Notes under the pieces: model-generated
What the model saw: the letters and a program-made list of their open reading frames with translations, nothing else
Told to the model about the DNA's origin: nothing
The model's database searches: none
From: Nereida sp024640765
GTDB lineage: Bacteria > Pseudomonadota > Alphaproteobacteria > Rhodobacterales > Rhodobacteraceae
DNA: 64,000 nucleotides
Reading direction: 5' to 3'
Assembly (NCBI GenBank): GCA_024640765.1
Contig: JAHEEK010000010.1
Coordinates: 58,453-122,452 of the forward strand
In this document: positions 53,606-62,084 of the stretch, one piece after another
How positions within the stretch are numbered: the first letter of the stretch is position 1
How the letters are laid out: each line of letters starts with the position of its first letter
Translations under genes and position numbers: made by a program

Positions 53606-53608
53606 TAT

Positions 53609-54793
53609 TTATACGCCTGCTTCAACCAACGCGCGTGCAAGAACGGGGACGGTTGACGCGCTTAGTCCGGCAATATTCACGCGGCTGTCGCCAACCATGT
53701 AAATGCCGTGATCCTTGCGCAGCTTTTCGACTTGCTCTGGCATGGCACCAATACGGCTGAACATCCCGCGGTGCGTTGCGATGAAATCAAATCGGTCCGA
53801 GTTAGTCAGACGTTTCATCTCATCAGCTAACTGTTGCCGTAGGCCCAGCATATTGAGGCGGACCTCTTCGAGCTCACTCGCCCATTCTGCGCGCAGCGTT
53901 TCGTCTTGCAGAATCATCGTCACCAGGCGTGCGCCATGATCCGGTGGAAAACTAAAGTTCTGACGGTTCAAAAACGCAAGCGTGCCTTGAGCCGTTTCTT
54001 TCAATGCGGCGTCTTGGCTGATGGCCATCAGCACACCTGTCCGCTCGCGGTAGATGCCAAAGTTCTTTGAACAGCTTGCAGCAATCAGGGTTTGCGGCAT
54101 CTGTTGAACCACTGTGCGGGTCGCTGCGGCGTCTTGTTCAAGCCCGTCACCAAAGCCCTGATATGCGATATCGATAAACGGGATCAGCCCATGATCTTGC
54201 ATCAAATCAATAACGCGCCGCCACTCAGAAGAAGTCAGGTTCGCGCCGGTCGGATTGTGACAGCACCCATGCAGCAGAACCACGTCACCGGCTTTTGCGC
54301 CTGTTAAATCGGCAAGCATGCCCTCAATGTCAGTTCCGCGTGTTTGCGCATCAAAGTAGCGGTACTCTTTGGTGGGTATGCCAAGGTAGCTTAGAATAGA
54401 TGGGTGGTTTGGCCACGTGGGGTTTGAAATCCAGACCGTCGCATTGGGGTTCGCTTGGCGGATCAATTCAAAGCCCTGACGGATGGCGCCCGTACCGCCG
54501 GGGGTGGCGGCGGCCGCTACATGATCAAGGTTTGTGCCATCTCCCAAAACCAAACGGGCCATAGCCGCGCTGAATTCTGGATCACCGGCAAGTCCAACGT
54601 ATGTTTTGGTGTCTTGCTCCTCCCACAGGCGGTGCTCGGCTGATTTAATGGCCCGCATGATGGGGGTGTGTCCCGTGGCGTCCTTATAAACCCCTACACC
54701 AAGATCAATTTTGGTGTCGCGTGGATCAGCGCGGTATGCCGCCATGAGTGCGAGGATTTTGTCACCCGCTTGGGGTTCGAGGTTTTCAAGCAT
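53609..54793 (-). CDS. tatA: Aromatic amino acid aminotransferase (class I)
   Basis: A PLP enzyme of the AspC/TyrB class (394 aa). The N-terminal DPRDTKIDLGVGVYKD and HGCCHNPTGANLT (PLP Asn) are family motifs, and the PLP lysine is in SCSKNFGIYRERTG. The gene is placed with aromatic/aspartate transaminases; the name is by family, and AspC is the alternative. Its start overlaps the sulfurtransferase stop by 8 nt, suggesting that they are co-expressed. Confidence 0.92.
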   Translation of the reverse strand: MLENLEPQAGDKILALMAAYRADPRDTKIDLGVGVYKDATGHTPIMRAIKSAEHRLWEEQDTKTYVGLAGDPEFSAAMARLVLGDGTNLDHVAAAATPGGTGAIRQGFELIRQANPNATVWISNPTWPNHPSILSYLGIPTKEYRYFDAQTRGTDIEGMLADLTGAKAGDVVLLHGCCHNPTGANLTSSEWRRVIDLMQDHGLIPFIDIAYQGFGDGLEQDAAATRTVVQQMPQTLIAASCSKNFGIYRERTGVLMAISQDAALKETAQGTLAFLNRQNFSFPPDHGARLVTMILQDETLRAEWASELEEVRLNMLGLRQQLADEMKRLTNSDRFDFIATHRGMFSRIGAMPEQVEKLRKDHGIYMVGDSRVNIAGLSASTVPVLARALVEAGV

Positions 54794-55646
54794 CTGCCGG
54801 TCCTGTTGCAATTGGAAGATCGCTGTACATGCCCCACTCTGACCAGCTGCCATCATAAACGGCGGCGTCGGTCTTGCCGATTTGGTACAGAGCAAGCGCA
54901 AGAACACACGCAGTCACACCGGAGCCACACGTGGTAATGATAGGTTTGGCTAAATCTGCGCCAGCGGCGTCAAAAACCGCCTGAAGCTCGGCTTTGGTCT
55001 TCATAGTTTTGTCATCGTTCAGAAGGGTCGAGAACGGCACATTTTGCGAATTGGGAATGTGGCCTGCGCGCATGCCTTCACGGGGTTCTGGGGCTGTGCC
55101 CTCAAACCGCGGTGCAGGACGCGCATCGATGATTGTGTGATCTTCCAGCTTGGCGGCACGGGCCACTTGGGTGACGTCCTTAATGAGGTGGTCTTGGCGT
55201 TTCACGATCATATGGCGGTCACGAATTGTCGCAGGCTTGGCGTCAACGGGGCGACCCTCTGCTTGCCATTTGGGCAGCCCGCCATCCAATACAGCGACGT
55301 TTTCAAAACCCATCAGGCGGAAGGTCCACCAAACACGTGCTGCGCTAAACAGGCCTGCGCCATCATACACCACCACCTGATGTCCGTCGCCTACGCCAAT
55401 CGCACGCATGCGGGACATAAATTTCTCAACAGGTGGTACGGTGTGCGGCAGTGCCGAACGAAGATCAGCGACTTCATCAATATCAAAGAACCGTGCGCTT
55501 TTGATATGTGCTGCGTCAAATTCGGCCCGTGGGTCACGACCCGCGTCAGGCAGATACCAAGATGCATCCAGAATGCGCAGATCAGGGTCCTTGATGTGCT
55601 CGGCGAGCCAATCAGTGGACACAAGTGATTTTATATCATTTTCCAT
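54786..55646 (-). CDS. sseA: 3-mercaptopyruvate sulfurtransferase
   Basis: A two-domain rhodanese-type enzyme of 286 residues transferring sulfur from 3-mercaptopyruvate. The catalytic loop CGSGVTA in the C-terminal domain is the mercaptopyruvate type. The N-terminal domain is inactive (DGAGLFSAARVWW). It is followed by the aminotransferase that can make mercaptopyruvate from cysteine, so the pair probably degrades cysteine. The ATG at 55646 is chosen over 55697 because it starts the canonical N terminus. Confidence 0.93.
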   Translation of the reverse strand: MENDIKSLVSTDWLAEHIKDPDLRILDASWYLPDAGRDPRAEFDAAHIKSARFFDIDEVADLRSALPHTVPPVEKFMSRMRAIGVGDGHQVVVYDGAGLFSAARVWWTFRLMGFENVAVLDGGLPKWQAEGRPVDAKPATIRDRHMIVKRQDHLIKDVTQVARAAKLEDHTIIDARPAPRFEGTAPEPREGMRAGHIPNSQNVPFSTLLNDDKTMKTKAELQAVFDAAGADLAKPIITTCGSGVTACVLALALYQIGKTDAAVYDGSWSEWGMYSDLPIATGPADA

Positions 55647-55742
55647 GAGGTCAGCTTTCCAGATGTTGCGGGGCACAGGTAGTCTGCGCAGCGACATAAC
55701 GCAATAATGCGCTAAGTAAACTGTAAATTCTCAAACGTTAAG

Positions 55743-56222
55743 TTACTGGCTGCCCTGCTTCAAAAGACGTTGTTTCTGACGCCCCCAATCGCGCTTGGCA
55801 GAGGTATCACGCTTGTCGTGGTTCTTTTTACCTTTGGCGAGGCCAATCTTCATTTTGACCAGCCCTTTGTGATTGAAATAAACAACTAGCGGCACAATCG
55901 TCATGCCCTTACGGCTTACATCTTGCCACAACCGGGCAATTTCTTTGCGCGATGCCAGAAGCTTGCGACGGCGACGCTCAATGTGGCCCCAAGTTTTTGC
56001 TTGGGCATAAAGGCTGATGTAGGAGTTCACGATCCACATCTCGCCGTCTTCGACAGTTACATAACTTTCGGCAATGTTGGCCGACCCCGTACGAAGGGAT
56101 TTCACCTCGGACCCCATCAACATCATGCCAACTTCAAGATCGCTCTCGATAGCATAATCAAACCTCGCACGGCGGTTCTCGGCGATAACTTTATAATTGG
56201 GGTCTGTCTTTGGTTTGGCCAT
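55743..56222 (-). CDS. smpB: SsrA-binding protein SmpB
   Basis: A 159-residue partner of tmRNA in ribosome rescue. The N terminus KVIAENRRARFDYAI and GSEVKSLRTGSANI are standard, and the C-terminal basic tail ends KRDWGRQKQRLLKQ, which enters the ribosome mRNA channel. It stands alone on the minus strand after ccoS. The tmRNA gene was not found in the window. Confidence 0.96.
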   Translation of the reverse strand: MAKPKTDPNYKVIAENRRARFDYAIESDLEVGMMLMGSEVKSLRTGSANIAESYVTVEDGEMWIVNSYISLYAQAKTWGHIERRRRKLLASRKEIARLWQDVSRKGMTIVPLVVYFNHKGLVKMKIGLAKGKKNHDKRDTSAKRDWGRQKQRLLKQGSQ

Positions 56223-56278
56223 GGGGCAGACCTAAGCGCAGCAATGCCGCTTGGCAAGGTTCGTCGTGGCGCGGGGCC

Positions 56279-56419
56279 TCATTCATCATCAAGTAAAATA
56301 CGGGCTGCGTTGCCTTGGGCATCATCAAATTGATCAGACTTCACGGCCCATAAAAAAGCAGCAAGGCCGAGCCCACCCAAGATTAGGGAAATCGGAATGA
56401 GGATAACTAAAACGTTCAT
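56279..56419 (-). CDS. ccoS: cbb3-type cytochrome oxidase assembly protein CcoS
   Basis: A 46-residue small membrane protein: MNVLVILIPISLILGGLGL forms one helix and is followed by AFLWAVKSDQFDD, the CcoS pattern, then an acidic tail ending LLDDE. It was found by translating the minus strand and is below usual length cut-offs. It overlaps the ccoI remnant by 4 nt (ATGA), as in intact ccoGHIS operons. With ccoI truncated and no other cco genes in view, its role here is probably lost. Confidence 0.9.
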   Translation of the reverse strand: MNVLVILIPISLILGGLGLAAFLWAVKSDQFDDAQGNAARILLDDE

Positions 56420-56840
56420 TTGACGGCCCTCATGCGTTGCGAATTGAGCAAAACTGTAATGGAAGAAACTGACATTGCCAGCGCCGCCGCAAGGGGGGTC
56501 GCCGCCCCTGAAAGCGCGATGGGGATCGCAATCATGTTGTAGGCCGCTGCAATTGCGAAGTTCTGTTTGGATAGGTCTTGGGTTGCCTTGGCAACACTCA
56601 AAACCATGGGAAGTGCGGTAAAGTTGTCTTTCAAAATGACCACATCAGATGCGCTGCGTGATGCCTCAAGCGCCAAGGCTGGCGCGATCGATGCATGTGC
56701 TGACGCCAATGCGGCGGTGTCATTCAGCCCGTCCCCAACCATCAGAACCCGTCTGCCCTCTGCCTCCAGCGCGCTGATCCGCTCAAGTTTATCAGTGGGA
56801 CGCGCGTTTGCAGTGATCTTTAGTCCGATCCGTTTAGCAA
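56416..56840 (-). pseudogene. ccoI: ccoI copper P-type ATPase, 5'-truncated remnant
   Basis: The frame encodes only the last 140 or so residues of CcoI, the copper exporter that metallates cbb3 oxidase. Present are KRIGLKITANARPTDKLERI, VLMVGDGLNDTAAL (phosphorylation-domain hinge) and two C-terminal helices (NFAIAAAYNMIAIPI and LAAALAMSVSSITVL). A full CcoI has more than 700 residues; the metal-binding domain, six helices and the DKTGT phosphorylation site are all missing. Homology stops at about 56840, where the hemN remnant begins on the opposite strand. A start at 56742 would give 108 residues, but these cannot work. Confidence 0.82.
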
Positions 56841-57479
56841 AGCTATGCGCATGTGCCTTGGATGTCGAAGCGGCAGGTGATGATCAATGAAGCAGATTTG
56901 CCAAAGCCAATTACCCGCTTTGAGCTGGCCGAGATTGCACAGCGCCGTTTTGTTGATGCGGGCTACGGTATGATTGGAATTGATCACTTTGCTCTTGCGA
57001 CCGATAGCCTTTTTGACGCCGACGCGCGCGGGCAACTTCGCCGTAACTTTCAGGGCTACACAGATGATACCGCGGACACTTTGATTGGGTTCGGCGCTTC
57101 AGCCATTTCGAAATTTCACGAGGGTTTCATTCAAAACGCGCCGTCAACTTCGGCCTACCAAGAGAGAATAGCTGACACCGGCTTTGCTGGTCACAAAGGC
57201 TACGTGATGTCTGACCATGATCTGCTGGTCGCGCAAATGGTTCAGGACCTAATGTGCCGTTTTGCGATTGATGATAAAAAGCTGATGGCTGCTTTTCCGG
57301 ATCAAGCGACAGTGATCCGTCAGACGGTTATCAGCCTGATGAACGAATTTCAGGACCTGCTGTTCATTGGTAAGGAAGGCTTGATGTTGCGGCATCAGGC
57401 ATATGCGTTGGTCCGTATTATCGCCAAACGAATTGATGATTTCACGTCTGTCGGCGAAAGCCATTCCGCCGCAGTTTGA
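56841..57479 (+). pseudogene. hemN: hemN oxygen-independent coproporphyrinogen oxidase, 5'-truncated remnant
   Basis: The frame begins abruptly at SYAHVPWMSKRQ, which is mid-protein HemN sequence, and continues through IGIDHFALATDSL, RRNFQGYTDDTADTLIGFGASAIS and FIGKEGLMLRH to the normal C-terminal end. About 212 residues remain of a family length near 450; the radical-SAM CxxxCxxC motif and barrel half are absent. TAG sits two codons upstream of SYAH. GTG at 56853 has no ribosome binding site. It abuts the ccoI remnant head to head at about 56840. Confidence 0.82.
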
Positions 57480-57489
57480 ATGCAGAACT

Positions 57490-57535
57490 CGGTCAAAATA
57501 AAAAGGGCCGCCTCCAAAACTGGAAGCGGCCCTTT
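57490..57535 (-). terminator. Terminator of dapA, also downstream of the hemN remnant
   Basis: A 14-bp stem with one mismatch (aaagggccgcctcca with tggaagcggcccttt) closes an aaac loop. On the minus strand it is followed by TTTTATTTT. It lies 23 nt past the dapA stop; on the plus strand it follows the hemN remnant. Confidence 0.85.
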
Positions 57536-57557
57536 CAAATGTGTTGTGAGGTGACGC

Positions 57558-58427
57558 TTAGAGCAGCGCTGCAAATTCCATCGCAGATTTAATGGCGTCT
57601 TTTGTCTCTTGGCTCAGTTCAACCAGTGGTGAGCGTACCTCTTCTGTGCACAGCCCCAGCAATGACATGCCGTATTTTGCGCCACAGGTGCCTGGTTCCA
57701 TGAAGATCGCCTTGTGAAGTGGCATAAGCACATCAAGCTGCTCTAGAGCTGTTGCGTAATCGCCCCGCAAAGTAGCGTTCTGGAAGTCTGCGCACAGTTT
57801 TGGTGCAACGTTTGCAGTCACCGAAATGCAGCCAACGCCGCCATGTGCGTTAAACCCGAGTGCTGTAGCGTCTTCGCCGGAAAGTTGTACAAAATCAGTA
57901 CCGCATGTCATGCGGGTCAAAGGTACGCGCGACAAATCACCTGTCGCATCTTTTACGCCCACAATCATCTCATGCTTGGCCAGCTCACCCATCGTTTCGG
58001 GGCTCATGTCCACAACAGAACGGCCAGGGATATTATAAATGATGATCGGCAAACCGCAGTCTGCAGCAGCGGTGAAGTGCGCGATCAGACCGCGTTGTGT
58101 GGGCTTGTTGTAATACGGCGTCACGACCAGCGCCGCATCTGCTCCAGCGTCTTTGGCGGCTTGCGCAAGGCGCACAGTTTCGGATGTGTTGTTGCTACCG
58201 GCACCTGCAATTACGGGCGCGCGACCGGCTGTGTGATCAATGACGGTCTGCACAACCAAATCATGCTCAGAGTGGCTCAGAGTAGGCGACTCGCCTGTTG
58301 TGCCGACGGGTACAAACCCGTGTGTGCCGTTGTCCAAATGCCAATCAACCAGCTTTTTCAGCGCGGCAAGATCCACTTGGCCGTTCTGAAACGGCGTGAT
58401 GAGTGCGGGAAGAGACCCTTTGAACAT
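57558..58427 (-). CDS. dapA: 4-hydroxy-tetrahydrodipicolinate synthase
   Basis: Condenses aspartate semialdehyde and pyruvate, the first committed step to diaminopimelate and lysine. The 289-residue protein has GTTGESPTL, the Schiff-base lysine in VGVKDATGDLS, and IIYNIPGRSVVDM (catalytic Tyr). It is complete and has its own terminator. Confidence 0.96.
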   Translation of the reverse strand: MFKGSLPALITPFQNGQVDLAALKKLVDWHLDNGTHGFVPVGTTGESPTLSHSEHDLVVQTVIDHTAGRAPVIAGAGSNNTSETVRLAQAAKDAGADAALVVTPYYNKPTQRGLIAHFTAAADCGLPIIIYNIPGRSVVDMSPETMGELAKHEMIVGVKDATGDLSRVPLTRMTCGTDFVQLSGEDATALGFNAHGGVGCISVTANVAPKLCADFQNATLRGDYATALEQLDVLMPLHKAIFMEPGTCGAKYGMSLLGLCTEEVRSPLVELSQETKDAIKSAMEFAALL

Positions 58428-58507
58428 AACACGCTCCTATTGGTTGAATGGCGCAGATGCGCGCCGTTGGTGTATCTCGCGTGAATGCCAAGGATGTGTG
58501 ATGATGT

Positions 58508-59380
58508 CTAGGGGTGCTCTTGGTTTGCGCGCTTTGACCGGAAGATTGTGAACAGCCCTGCGCCCACAATAATGATGCTACCGATCACAATATTCGTCTC
58601 AAGAACTTCGCCGAAAATGGTGATACCGATGCCCGTTACGAAAACCATGTGCAAAAAGTTAAACGGGGCCAACGCACTGGCTTCGGCCAATGTGTAGGCC
58701 TTGATCAAGAGCGCATGCCCAACAAGGCTGGTCAGGCTTAATGTGCCCATCCAAAGCATATCACTTGGGGACATTGGCTCAATGAACCAAATTCCAATTG
58801 CTGTCGTAATTAATGCCCCAAAAACGCCTGTGTAGAAGATACTGGTCTCGGCGCTGTCTTGTCTGGCGACAAGGCGGGTCAGAAGGGAATAAACAGCAAA
58901 CATAACCGAAGATAAAAGCGCCAGTAGCGCCGCAGGGGCAAACACACCAAAGCCCGGTTGTAGGATGACGAGAATACCGATGAAGCCAATAAAAATGGCA
59001 ACCCACCTGCGCCAGCCGACAGCTTCGCCAAGCATTGGGCCTGACAGGGCTGCCACGATAAGCGGGAAGGCCGAAAAGATGACAATCGTCTCAATCAGAC
59101 CAATGAGCGTAAACGCCAAAATCCCAACGCAAACCTCAAGCGCTAACAACAGGCCACGGCTGATCTGTAACCAAGGCTGATTTGTTTGCGCTGCTTTTTT
59201 GATCCCGCCGCGGCGCAGGGCCAACATCAGAACAAACGCCGCAAAGACCCAGTAGCGGATCATCACCACCATCCACACGTTATAAGTGCCTGCAAGGTGC
59301 CGTGAGATGCCGTCTTGGATCGCAAAAATTGCGAGTGCTAGCACCATAATGGCGATGCCTGTGCGGGGGGTATCGATCAT
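58508..59380 (-). CDS. EamA-family (DMT) transporter
   Basis: A 290-residue inner-membrane carrier with about ten helices in two EamA repeats (IMVLALAIFAIQDGISRHLA at the start, LIKAYTLAEASALAPFNFLHMVF in the second repeat). Its ATG overlaps the mnmD stop by 4 nt. The substrate is unknown; the overlap with a tRNA-modification gene is probably fortuitous. Confidence 0.87.
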   Translation of the reverse strand: MIDTPRTGIAIMVLALAIFAIQDGISRHLAGTYNVWMVVMIRYWVFAAFVLMLALRRGGIKKAAQTNQPWLQISRGLLLALEVCVGILAFTLIGLIETIVIFSAFPLIVAALSGPMLGEAVGWRRWVAIFIGFIGILVILQPGFGVFAPAALLALLSSVMFAVYSLLTRLVARQDSAETSIFYTGVFGALITTAIGIWFIEPMSPSDMLWMGTLSLTSLVGHALLIKAYTLAEASALAPFNFLHMVFVTGIGITIFGEVLETNIVIGSIIIVGAGLFTIFRSKRANQEHP

Positions 59381-60033
59381 CGTTTACCCACGCTCATGTG
59401 ACGTTTCCTGCCAAAGCCGCTTATCCGCTCAACAGTAAAGCCAGCGTCTGACAGCTTTTGGCGCACATGACCTGCGGCAGTGTATGTGGCGAATGTACCG
59501 CCGCGCTTTGTGTGATCGCCAACTGCGGTCATTAGATCAGCGCTCCAAAGCTCGGGGTTTTTGGCAGGGGAAAAACCGTCCAGAAACCACGCATCCGCTT
59601 GCCCGTGCCAGTTGGGAACTGTTTCACGGGCGTCGCCTTCAATGATGGTTAACTGAATATCAGAAGGAAGCGCTTTGCCAGCCAAAAACTCCAGCAGATG
59701 TTCTGTAAGGGGGGCAAGCTCTGTAAATGGTGCAAGTGCTGCGCGGGTATCTTCGATCGATAAAGGGAATGCCTCAAAGGAAGTGAAGTGTAGCGTGCCT
59801 TTGCACGCTGATTTGCGCCATGCGTCCCATGTCGCTAGAAACGACAGACCGGTGCCAAAACCTAGTTCGGCAATCTGAAAACCGTCAGCGAAGCGTTCTG
59901 TAAGTTGATTGCCATCGTGAAAAACAAAGCGGGTTTCTGCAAGCCCATCTTGCAGCGAATAATACGGATCATCAAAGCGGCGTGCTATTGGCGTGCCGTT
60001 TTGCCATTCAAGATCGCCGTGCGACTGGTCCAT
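59377..60033 (-). CDS. mnmD: tRNA 5-methylaminomethyl-2-thiouridine methyltransferase MnmD
   Basis: A 218-residue methyltransferase for the last step of mnm5s2U34 synthesis, matching the N-terminal domain of E. coli MnmC (QNGTPIARRFDDPYYSLQDGLAETRFVFHDGN, then AELGFGTGLSF as SAM site and DAWFLDGFSPAKNPELWS). In this organism MnmC is split: this gene diverges by 48 nt from a DAO-type oxidoreductase (60082) that resembles the other half. Confidence 0.92.
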   Translation of the reverse strand: MDQSHGDLEWQNGTPIARRFDDPYYSLQDGLAETRFVFHDGNQLTERFADGFQIAELGFGTGLSFLATWDAWRKSACKGTLHFTSFEAFPLSIEDTRAALAPFTELAPLTEHLLEFLAGKALPSDIQLTIIEGDARETVPNWHGQADAWFLDGFSPAKNPELWSADLMTAVGDHTKRGGTFATYTAAGHVRQKLSDAGFTVERISGFGRKRHMSVGKR

Positions 60034-60081
60034 GGGGTTACCTTAAGCTAGATGTGATAGCAGTGGCGCAGGAGCAAAGAT

Positions 60082-61104
60082 TTGGCAACGTTTGATGTAA
60101 CAGTTCGGGGCGCGGGTGTGTTCGGGCTTAGTGTGGCGTTTTGTTGTGCCAAGCGCGGTGCGAAGGTGCGTGTAATTGACCCTAAAGGCGTCGCGGCGGG
60201 TGCAAGTGGCGGTGTTGTTGGTGCACTTGCGCCCCATGCGCCGGACAACTGGAACTCCAAAAAGCAGTTTCAGTTTGAGAGCCTGCATGAGGCGGAAAAT
60301 TTTTGGCAGCTTGTTGAGAAAACGGCTGATGCGGAAACCGGTTACGCCCGCACAGGCCGTTTGCAACCCCTATTGGATGAGCGCGCAGTGCATTTGGCCT
60401 GCGACAGAGCTGTTTCAGCGCAAGACCTTTGGGGCGATGTATATACATGGAAAGTTATTGAAGCGGCGGGTGATTGGGTGCCACAATCGCCTACTAGGCT
60501 GCTGATCCAAGATACTCTGACTGCACGCATCCATCCGCGTGCGGCGACCCAAGCATTGGCCAAAGCGGTTGTTGCCTTAGGTGGGCAGATTGCCTCCGAA
60601 GGTCCGGATGAAGGTAAAGTTGTGTTGGCAACAGGGGTTACTGGTCTGCAGCAAATGTCCGAGCAATTGGCCAAGCCTGTGGGTAATGGCGTGAAAGGGC
60701 AGGCCGCGGTGCTTGATTTTGATGCCTCTGACCGGCCCCAACTTTTTGCAGATGGGCTTCATATCGTGCCCCATTGGAACGGTACCGTGGCGATCGGGTC
60801 TACGTCCGAGCGACTTTATGAGCACACCGATGTGGATGCTCAATTGGACGATGTTATTGCGAGCGCAAAGTCTTTGTTTCCTGTCTTGGCTGACGCATCG
60901 GTGATTGAGCGCTGGGCTGGCTTGCGGCCCCGTGCCAAATCGCGCGCGCCGATGCTGGGGGCTTACGGTGATGTATATGTTGCCAACGGTGGGTTCAAAA
61001 TTGGCTTTGGTATGGCGCCCCGCGTGGGCGAAACTATGGCCGCGCTTGTTTTGGACGGTGTGGATGAAATTCCAGATGCGTTTCGGGTGGAGGCCTCATT
61101 GTAA
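60082..61104 (+). CDS. FAD-dependent oxidoreductase, MnmC C-terminal-like (DAO family)
   Basis: A 340-residue D-amino-acid-oxidase-fold protein: FAD motif VRGAGVFGLSVAFCCAKRGAKV, GASGGVVGALAPH, and a C-terminal GLRPRAKSRAPMLG. It is the size of the FAD domain of MnmC, which removes the carboxymethyl group from cmnm5U34 of tRNA. Divergent placement beside mnmD supports this role, but a free amino-acid oxidase is possible. It starts at TTG (GCAGGAG 8 nt upstream); no ATG fits. Its stop overlaps the VOC gene start (TAATG). Confidence 0.78.
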   Translation: MATFDVTVRGAGVFGLSVAFCCAKRGAKVRVIDPKGVAAGASGGVVGALAPHAPDNWNSKKQFQFESLHEAENFWQLVEKTADAETGYARTGRLQPLLDERAVHLACDRAVSAQDLWGDVYTWKVIEAAGDWVPQSPTRLLIQDTLTARIHPRAATQALAKAVVALGGQIASEGPDEGKVVLATGVTGLQQMSEQLAKPVGNGVKGQAAVLDFDASDRPQLFADGLHIVPHWNGTVAIGSTSERLYEHTDVDAQLDDVIASAKSLFPVLADASVIERWAGLRPRAKSRAPMLGAYGDVYVANGGFKIGFGMAPRVGETMAALVLDGVDEIPDAFRVEASL

Positions 61105-61496
61105 TGCGTGTTGAAGCACTTGATCATCTTGTTCTGACGGTAGCGGATGTTGCCGCAACTGTTCGCTTTTATGAGGACGTGTTGGGCATGCAACCCGTCC
61201 GGTTTGACGCGGCGGATGGCACATCCCGTTGGGCGCTAATGTTTGGGGTGCAAAAGATAAATCTGCATCAAGCAGGCGCAGAGTTTGCGCCCCATGCAGA
61301 CAACCCCAAGTCAGGATCAGCTGATCTGTGTTTCTTAAGCGATCAGGCATTGTCTACGTGGGTGCAATGGTTTGAAAAGCACCACGTCGAAATCGTTGAC
61401 GGCCCTGTTGAGCGCACAGGCGCGCAAACCAAATTGCTATCGGTTTATGTGCGCGATCCCGATGGCAATTTGATTGAGGTTTCAAACGCCATTTAG
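61104..61496 (+). CDS. VOC-family (glyoxalase-like) protein
   Basis: A 130-residue vicinal-oxygen-chelate protein with the two beta-alpha-beta-beta-beta modules: LDHLVLTVADVAATVRFYEDVLGM at the N terminus and SVYVRDPDGNLIEVSN at the C terminus. The metal ligands His and Glu are in LDHLV and LIEVS. It resembles glyoxalase I-like or fosfomycin-type proteins; the substrate is unknown. It overlaps the DAO gene by 1 nt and the convergent FMN reductase remnant by 4 nt. Confidence 0.88.
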   Translation: MRVEALDHLVLTVADVAATVRFYEDVLGMQPVRFDAADGTSRWALMFGVQKINLHQAGAEFAPHADNPKSGSADLCFLSDQALSTWVQWFEKHHVEIVDGPVERTGAQTKLLSVYVRDPDGNLIEVSNAI

Positions 61497-62017
61497 TTTG
61501 GGCGTAGCTTTGCCATCAGCTTCTCAATACCTGCTACTGTACGCTCATTGGTCAGGTGCCCGTTTTCGTCGAACGCGTCGGAACTGTTGGCAAGCATTAC
61601 TTCGGGTCCGCTGATTACGTGGGCCATGAACGGGTTCATCGCGAGGCGTAGGTTTGACTGAGCCCGCTCTCCGCCTGCGCGGCCTGCTGCTGCTGATAAA
61701 ATTGCAACTGGCTTATCTTGCCATACGCTGCCCTCAGTACGGCTTACCCAGTCCACTGCGTTTTTCAAAACACCCGAAATGCCTTTGTTATATTCAGGTG
61801 TTGAAATGATCACTGCATCCGCTGCTTTGATCTGGTCCGCGAGTGCCTGAACTGAGGCAGGAATGCCCTCAGCGGCCTCTAGATCACCATCATAAAGTGG
61901 CAGGTTCAGATCAGCCTCGACATAGGTGCTAGCGCCGCCAATGCGTGCAGCTTAACGAATGAGTTTACGGTTGGTGGCCTCTTTACGCAGGTTTCCAGAA
62001 ATGCCGAGTACATGCAT
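61493..62017 (-). pseudogene. NADPH-dependent FMN reductase with in-frame stop
   Basis: The frame from ATG 62017 (AAAGGAC upstream) reads MHVLGISGNLRKEATNRKLIR and then TAA at 61952-61954, followed immediately in the same frame by AARIGGASTYVEADLNLPLYDGD and STPEYNKGISGVLKNAVDW, the flavodoxin-like NADPH-FMN reductase (SsuE/ChrR) signature. About 174 residues would result without the stop. A downstream start (61813) would lose the flavin-binding N terminus. This is a single nonsense change, with no frameshift. Confidence 0.87.
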
Positions 62018-62084
62018 CGGCTTGTCCTTTTATTAATACGCGTGTCAGGTAAGGCAAATCGGTGACAGCGCAAGGGCAGTGATT

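Noticed and set aside
56853..57479. Treating the hemN fragment as a complete small gene starting at GTG 56853
   Set aside because: The start has no ribosome binding site, the homology begins in mid-protein, and the radical-SAM half needed for activity is absent.
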